This document shows positions 58,714-64,000 of a stretch of 64,000 nucleotides of DNA, piece by piece. Origin of the DNA: Nymphaea colorata (Eukaryota; Streptophyta; Magnoliopsida; Nymphaeales; Nymphaeaceae); NCBI RefSeq assembly GCF_008831285.2, contig NW_022204618.1, forward strand, positions 1-64,000, given 5' to 3'. Within the stretch, counting starts at the first letter, position 1, and each line of letters begins with the position of its first letter. The notes under the pieces are model-generated. The model did no database searches, was not told the origin of the DNA, and saw only the letters and a list, made by a program, of their open reading frames with translations. The position numbers and the translations under genes were made by a program.

Positions 58714-58998
58714 TTACTTTATTAGCATCAACCCTGTGGTTTATACGCTAGGCCAAAATCAGCAATAAATCTATCAACAGCATTTAAAATTATATTCGGG
58801 TATCATATAGCAGCCGAAAATGGGGAAGATATCCGAATTTATTTTGGAGAATTATTAATCACTTCAAAAAATGGATGGAAAATGGATGCTGGGGTGGAAG
58901 GTTGCATGCTTACTGTATTGGGTAATTTATTTATAATCATTTACTGGTGAATTGATATGTTTCGATGGGTATTCATATAAAATTCTATTCTAAATTAC
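58714..58998. other. AT-rich intergenic region, divergent
   Basis: 285 AT-rich bases between the Rab-like gene (-) and the next plus-strand gene. No protein-like frame; promoters of both should lie here. Confidence 0.5.
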
Positions 58999-59979
58999 AT
59001 GAAGCGAGGTTCCTTAATGACGCCGTCCTCCAAGCGCGAGGCTTGGCGCAAATACCCCAGCGCCGTCATCAAATCAGACTCCCAGAATATGTTCAAGCAG
59101 CCCTCGCAGGAAAACCCGCTTGCCATCGCCCTCACCATCGCATCCACGCTCTGCTAGGCAATCATCTAACAAACCGATGAAGCCATCTAGCGCATATAGG
59201 CCCACAATTTCATCAAGAGGCTCCAGGATTGTTCCGATAATATCGAAAAGTATGTCATGGATGCTCTTGCTCCCACCTTCTAAGAAAATCATCATTCATA
59301 AATAGTCCTGAAGATGAGCCTCATCAAGCAACAGTCGATTTTCTCTGTAGCGGTGAGAAGCAAGTTTAGAAAAAAACGGTCAAAAGATAGTATGTCTGCA
59401 TATCAGCCTTCAATACACCCCTAAGAGAGCTGAAACAAAAGGAAAAACTATGCACTTCCAGCAAAGAGCTGGCCATGGACAGAAAAGGAGCATCCGAAGC
59501 CAACTAGTCCCTCTTAAATCAGCGGAAAGCGAGGAAGATATCAGATCAACGCTTCTGCAGACTTTCTATAGGGATAAATTCGCAAGAGAAGATGAGATCA
59601 ATCAGGAATAGAATATACCCAAGCCTAGCTTACTCGGATGTTTAGGAAAACCAACGCAAGGGATAAGGAGCAATTCGCATTTGATTACGATGGCTAAAAA
59701 ATACCCATCATAGCTTCCAATTCCCTCAAGAATAACCCCGTCAAGGTTCTAAAGACCTTCTATAAGGTGCACAAGGACAGGATGTAGCTGAAAGGAAAGA
59801 GAACTCACGAAAGCGTAAGATTTACCAAATTTCCCTAGGTGACAGCCTCAGCGAGTCACAGATTCCTCGATAACGGAACCGACCTGCACGAGTTGAAGCG
59901 AGGGATATAGCAGAACGTGCACTGGGGCGGTAAGCTGCAGTCGATAAAGCTAATCACAGAGAACGAGTAATCGCGGTGA
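58999..59979 (+). CDS. Unknown protein, basic C-terminus
   Basis: Starts MKRGSLMTPSSKREAWRKYP. A clean first part reads SDSQNMFKQPSQENPLAIAL, TIASTLCEAIIEQTDEAIER, then NFIKRLQDCSDNIEKYVMDA. After one or two slips (near 59400 and 59640) it continues IRSTLLQTFYRDKFAREDEI, IPIIASNSLKNNPVKVLKTF, YKVHKDRMELKGKRTHESVR and TDLHELKRGIEQNVHWGGKL, ending NEESR-TGA. Four UAR codons in the first 80 residues. No recognised domain. Confidence 0.5.
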
Positions 59980-60030
59980 TCTAATATTGATGATGATATA
60001 ACATAGCCCTGCAAATATCCATATTTAAAA

Positions 60031-62908
60031 TCACTTCTTGAAAGCCGCCTAGAGGAAACTGACTAGCTCTTCAAACACGTATTTTTGGCGGTCGTTTGCT
60101 TTCTACTTCAGTATCAATGCGTCGAGTGTTAGGGATTATGTTTCAGGTGCGAACTGGAAAGCTATGCGAACTGATAATTCCGTCTCGCGGTGGTAGGCAT
60201 CCACTTAAAATTTCTACATGTCTTTTTATTTACATTTGGAGATGTTTATTCGGCTTATTAGAAATAGGAACGAATACTGCTAGGTTTTGGCAACATTTTT
60301 CTGTTAAATTTCAACTGTATGACTTCACGTATGTTCCTTGCTCTTTCCGGCAGAGAGTAGGGCTTGGGCGATAGAAATCGAAGAATTTGACGATAAGGAA
60401 GGGAGGAAAAGGTTGGTTGTGAAGGTGACTGTATTTTTGCTAAATATTGGACTTTTACTCGTAGGAGAGCTAGAGGATGGCTCTTTCCTTGAGAAATGGG
60501 GGTTATTGTTGGTGACTGTGACGACTATTTTCTCCTGCTACTGGGGTTGGATGCAGAAGACGTACTTATTGTCTATTTGGTAGTCAAGAGTGGATAGGTA
60601 GGAATGGGGCAAGTTGTAGTCTATTTTCAAGTTTTAAACCTGCTTTTATGAGTGTTGGTGAAATGGAGGATAAACTTTAGGCTCTGCTATGAGACTATTT
60701 CGGTGATGATTCCCACCTCAACTTCGTTGTCCTTCAAGAGAATGTCTTTCTTCTTGAGTCCGCACCTGCAAAGCCTGATGAAAAGCTCCTTGTTGTTTGG
60801 TCTGAGTTCCAGATACAGATCCTCGTAGTTGTTGAACCTCAGTCTTTTATCGTTGGAAAATACTTGCACTTCATTGTTGGATGTTTTTCCGGGGGATTGC
60901 ATTTGCATGGTGCGGCTCTTGACGAACTGTTCACTGCGATTGTTGTTCACTTCGTCTTTGCGCTATCCTATTTCCTTCAGTTTTCCCTGATAGCGTTTCA
61001 GCTACTATCTCAAGCCGAGAGTTTCGATCTCTTTCAAGTCTAGAGACTTCCTCAACTACAATTGCTTTTGCTTCAGTGTTTATTCTCGTTCTAAAGGTTT
61101 TAGTTTGCCTTCGTAAGTGCGGAGAGTCGTTGATCATGCTTATTGCGTTAGTTGATTAGTTCCGATTTATAGAGGCCGGCTAGTCAGAATAGTTTTGGAT
61201 TTGTTTTTAGGATTTGCGTAATTACGCTTTGGCTCGCTATATGGCGCTATCTTTCTCTTTGATTGTGGCCTCAAGAGCAGTCAGCTACTTTTAGAAACTG
61301 GTGCGGCAGACTTCAACTGGGAAAGCTTCTCATTTTATATCTAAAGTTTCTTCACCTTTGTGAGAAGCTGGTTGCGTTAGGACTCCAAATCACGCTCTCT
61401 TGCAGTACTGTAGTTATAGGCTGAAAGCTCCTACTACAGGTTGGCCACCTTTGCTCTTAATCTTTCGTTTTCTTTCTACAGTTCCTTCTCGAACGCTCCG
61501 CGATCTTGCTGTCCTCGCTTGACTTCGCTTTTGATCAACAGAATCCTGCTCTCGTAGTCCTCGATCAGCTTTGCCTTTTACTTGTCAGCGTTGGACTTTA
61601 TAATGACCAACTCATTGGACTTTTGCTCCAACTAGACAAGGAGTGAGTTTATTTTGGTCTTGTATTCGAACTATTGCCTCTTGAGCAGTTCCTCAGGCCG
61701 CTCTGCTTCGCTGTGGAGCGATTGGTTGACTTTGCTCGGCTCTGCTTCTGGTTGGCGTTGTTGGGGGTGCGTGTTTTGGCGAATTTGCTATATTTTTGGT
61801 CGATGCTGATATCCTCCTGCTGGAAGTTTTCGATCTCCACATCTTCCGAAATGCACCTCTGCAAAAATTACTCATAGTTGATGAGACTGCTGTTCAAGAA
61901 ACCGAAATTGATTAGATATCCCTCGATCCACTTCTTCTCCTCCTTGGTGAGACTCTTCCTGGCGCTGTCCAGCTCGTACATTTCCTGCACCTTTTTGTTG
62001 ATTTCTCGCAGATCCCCCATCTTTCTGCCCTTCTACGTTCTGAGACTGTTCAGGTAGCTCATCAGTTCGCTGATTTTATTCAATCCTCTAGTCTAGCCGG
62101 TATACTATTCCACTACTCCTTGCCGTGGTTGCTCGTTCACTTGCTTCTATTTTCAATTTGAAAGCTTTTGTTATGACCTTATATGCTTGCTCTCGATGAT
62201 GTTCGATTATCTCCAGACTGCGACTGTTGCACTTACGATGGGATTCCGGAGTAGGCTGAGTCGTAAGAGTCAGTGAAAAACTCCATCTTGTACATATTCT
62301 TGAATCTCTTTAAGACTAAGCATACTTTTAGGTGTCGGATTGCTTGTAATAGTGGAAGGAAGTGGGGAATTTGACTCCTCTATCCACTAGATTTTGGTAA
62401 GCCTGGCTATATGCTTTCCTGACCGTTGGAGTCCAAGGGGATCCACCGAGCCCAGTGGTACAAAGATTCCAAGCTGAGGATCAAGAATGTCGATCCAAAT
62501 GTGTCGATTTGCTTTTTATCATCCTCACTTGGCGCTTTCAAATAGGCTTCATCACTATAAGCTTACAGGGATGGTCATGAAAGTAAGTTTAGCCCCTGTC
62601 GGGGTCTGAGGAGGTGAGCTCGTGCGAGCATATCTTGGTCAGCTGGGGGATCAGCTTCTCGACTCGCTTCACCACGTCCTACTGTCCGAGCACCATGATG
62701 TCTCTGACGAACTGCGTGCAAGTTGATTTACTCGTAGCGCCAATACCTTGGTGACGATTTTTTCGTTTTTATCGGCGAGGATGATTTCGACCTAGCGCAG
62801 TACCACGTCTAGCGTTCCTTCATCTCCGTTTTATATTTCGTTCTTGAAGGTGACTGCGCGTTTGTAAGCACTGAAATCTTCCAAGGCCTTGCGAAATTCC
62901 CACTGCAT
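60031..62908 (-). CDS. VHS-domain adaptor with coiled coil and ear-like C-terminus (GGA/TOM1-like)
   Basis: About 960 codons. The N-terminal region looks like a VHS domain: EFRKALEDFSAYKRAVTF, VEIILADKNEKIVTKVLALR, VRDIMVLGQEDVVKRVEKLI, STFLILSLESLYHWARWIPL, then YQNLVDRGVKFPTSFHYY, matching VHS ...WA..F....I...Y..L...G..FP. A long coiled coil follows (NKKVQEMYELDSARKSLTKE; DEVNNNRSEQFVKSRTMQ), where GAT would be in GGAs. The last ~200 residues are beta-rich: RFNNYEDLYLELRPNNKELF, LKFILHFTNTHKS, YQIDNKYVFCIQPQEQEKIV, VTVTNNNP, EELVSFLEAAFKK-TGA, similar in style to an adaptin ear. The VHS call is moderate and the ear call weak. Frame slips throughout. Confidence 0.5.
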
Positions 62909-63221
62909 TATTATATAAATCCAACTTTCGAAACTTGGTAAAATTATTTGGATTTCGAAATAGAGGAAAGAGAGGGTTGCTTATAGTTGGTTGGTATCGT
63001 GTTTGATGTAGGTGTTATGATTATTGTTGATGCTTTCTATAGATTTATGGATAATAATGATCTAATTTCTTAGCAATTAATGGAATGTTGTTTGGGTTTT
63101 AGTTAATCATTTACTATCTGTTTGAAAGCTTTCTTTGGCATAGTGCTCTATGGATGGTGACTGATTCTTGAGGCTACATCATTCATAATGGATGTAGATT
63201 GATAGAAAATACTATTATTAA
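62909..63221. other. Intergenic region
   Basis: 313 AT-rich bases between the VHS-adaptor start and the kinase stop, both minus-strand. It contains the VHS gene's promoter region. Nothing else seen. Confidence 0.5.
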
Positions 63222-64000
63222 TCAATTGCTTGATGAAGATAGCCATTTCATCTGCTGTATCTACCTGGCTGTTGGTCTTTCCGAAGGCTTTACCTTCAGG
63301 ATCCTCTTTACGAAGTCCATAAACTATTGGTCTTTGGTTTTTTTGAATTCTAATTTTCCCCTATTGACCAGTCTTTCCAGTTAGTTGTAGGTTTCTGCCT
63401 TAAAGGGATGCCTTCCCTCTGCTAGTGCATAGACCACCACTCCATATGACCACACATCAGCCTGCTCTCCTTCATACTATTTTCTGCTAATCACTTCGGG
63501 GGCCATATAATTGGGAGTTCCGCAAATAACGGTCAATTTTTGATTCTTATGGGCTATGTAAAGGAAAAATTACTTAGCAGCTGAATCCGAAGTCGATCAG
63601 TTTCACTTTGTCCTGATGGATGAGCACGTTTTGCAGTTTTATATCCTGTGAACGATGTTGCGATCGTGGATATAGATGAGGGCCTCGAGTAGTTGCGCTG
63701 AAATGTCTCTCACTTTGGTGAGAGAGAGTGGGTAATTGTGTTTAACGTATTCAAGGAGAGACTAGTAGCCTGCAAACTCGACAACCAAGCTAATTTTGGT
63801 CAAAGTTTCCACGCTTTCGTACATCTTCAGGACTGAATCATGGCGAAGGTGCTGCATGATGTTGATCTCCTTTCTGATGTTCTTGAACTTGTGGGGATCC
63901 TTGTTCATCTTGAACTTCTCATACACTTTTATTGCAACTAACTACTCCACTGCTTCCTATTCATGACTCTATGCCTATTCTACGTTTGGTTGGTCTTCCT
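63222..64000 (-). CDS. Protein kinase (CAMK-like), 3' part; N-terminus beyond the window
   Basis: Ser/Thr kinase lacking only the P-loop region. ELVAIKVYEKF (VAIK Lys), ITKISLVVEFAGYESLLEYV, IYIHDRNIVHRDIKLQNVLI (catalytic loop; a G seems lost in HRD near 63645), VKLIDFGFSCE (DFG), 20-nt intron, VICGTPNYMAPEVISRKEYE (activation segment, APE), QADVWSYGVVVYALAEGRHP, YNELERLVNRGKLEFKKTKD and FMDFVKRILKVKPSERPTAR, then EIQQMKWLSSSSN-TGA. The GTPxYMAPE and DxWSxGVxxY motifs fit the CAMK/AMPK-like kinases abundant in ciliates. Several E positions here are TAG/TAA, such as KDQEF and TAREI. Confidence 0.88.
63554..63573 (-). other. 20-nt intron
   Basis: Minus-strand GTAATTTTTCCTTTACATAG, just after DFGFSCE in the kinase. 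Removal leads into PIRIKN and the GTPNYMAPE segment. Confidence 0.88.

Noticed and set aside
60096-60583. Plus-strand frames with hydrophobic stretches (a would-be membrane protein)
   Set aside because: The minus strand here encodes the C-terminus of the VHS adaptor (YQIDNKYVFCIQPQ; EELVSFLEAAFKK before TGA), which is more protein-like.
1-64000. UAR = Gln code (Tetrahymena/Paramecium type)
   Set aside because: Invariant Glu columns in deformylase, UBE2J, SUV3 and SCYL2 are UAR, and the UUA tRNA has a Glu-like acceptor and T-arm.
1-64000. Programmed -1 frameshifting as a general mechanism
   Set aside because: Sites share no slippery heptamer or spacing and occur in most genes. Homopolymer undercalls are the simpler explanation; kept as a finding to be checked.
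1-64000. Mobile elements, CRISPR arrays, IES remnants or long repeats
   Set aside because: Apart from the telomere I saw no inverted or direct repeats, transposase motifs or TA-flanked elements that stood out.

Overview
This window looks like the end of a ciliate macronuclear chromosome. It opens with about 90 bases of C4A2 telomere (a few units read C3A2) and then carries about 37 tightly packed protein genes and one tRNA. Three features make the case. (1) Only TGA closes reading frames; TAA and TAG occur all through conserved domains. (2) Introns are minute: eight are exactly 20 nt. (3) There is a tRNA with a UUA anticodon. Where TAA or TAG falls in a well-conserved motif it stands at a Glu position: peptide deformylase HELDH, UBE2J-type E2 PYEYPFKPP and YHPEEW, SUV3 [15 protein letters not shown]2 SPENIYV. 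The nuclear code is therefore UAA/UAG = Glu (the 'peritrich' code, NCBI table 30), not the more common ciliate Gln. A peritrich or close relative is the best guess.

Layout. 1-90 telomere. 344-4906: lipase-like alpha/beta hydrolase (-), peptide deformylase (+), cullin (-). 5122-8258: coiled-coil/jacalin-like protein (+), unknown protein (+). 8309-15500: a minus-strand run of B-box/LRR protein, FoP/RGG protein, SCYL2-like pseudokinase, Arp10-like actin-related protein and UBE2J-like E2. 15790-22241: coiled-coil and small membrane proteins (+), then minus-strand coiled-coil protein, an unknown, FtsJ-type methyltransferase and a Cys-pair protein. 22728-31636: Rap1-like protein (+), class V aminotransferase (-), MORN protein (+), large unknown (+), WD40 protein (+), heat shock factor (-). 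32052-43557: Pro-rich protein (-), zinc finger (+), ESCRT-III subunit (+), C2 plus very long coiled coil (-), unknowns. 43710-50481: ABHD13/BEM46-like hydrolase (+), unknown (+), SUV3 helicase (-), small ORF (-), tRNA(UUA) (+). 50739-64000: TRIM-like protein (+), PAS/multi-membrane protein (-), Rab-like GTPase with coiled-coil tail (-), unknown (+), VHS/coiled-coil/ear-like adaptor (-), protein kinase running off the window end (-).

Themes. Membrane traffic is well represented (SCYL2, ESCRT-III, the VHS adaptor, a Rab-like protein). So are ubiquitin (cullin, E2, RING) and probable mitochondrial gene expression (deformylase, FtsJ methyltransferase, SUV3). There is no operon logic; neighbours share short AT-rich spacers.

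Caution. Many genes change reading frame by what looks like one missing base, usually within a run of G, C or A. I take these as consensus (homopolymer) errors in a long-read assembly. CDS limits below run from the chosen ATG to the chosen TGA and span introns and such breaks; internal frame is not continuous unless stated.
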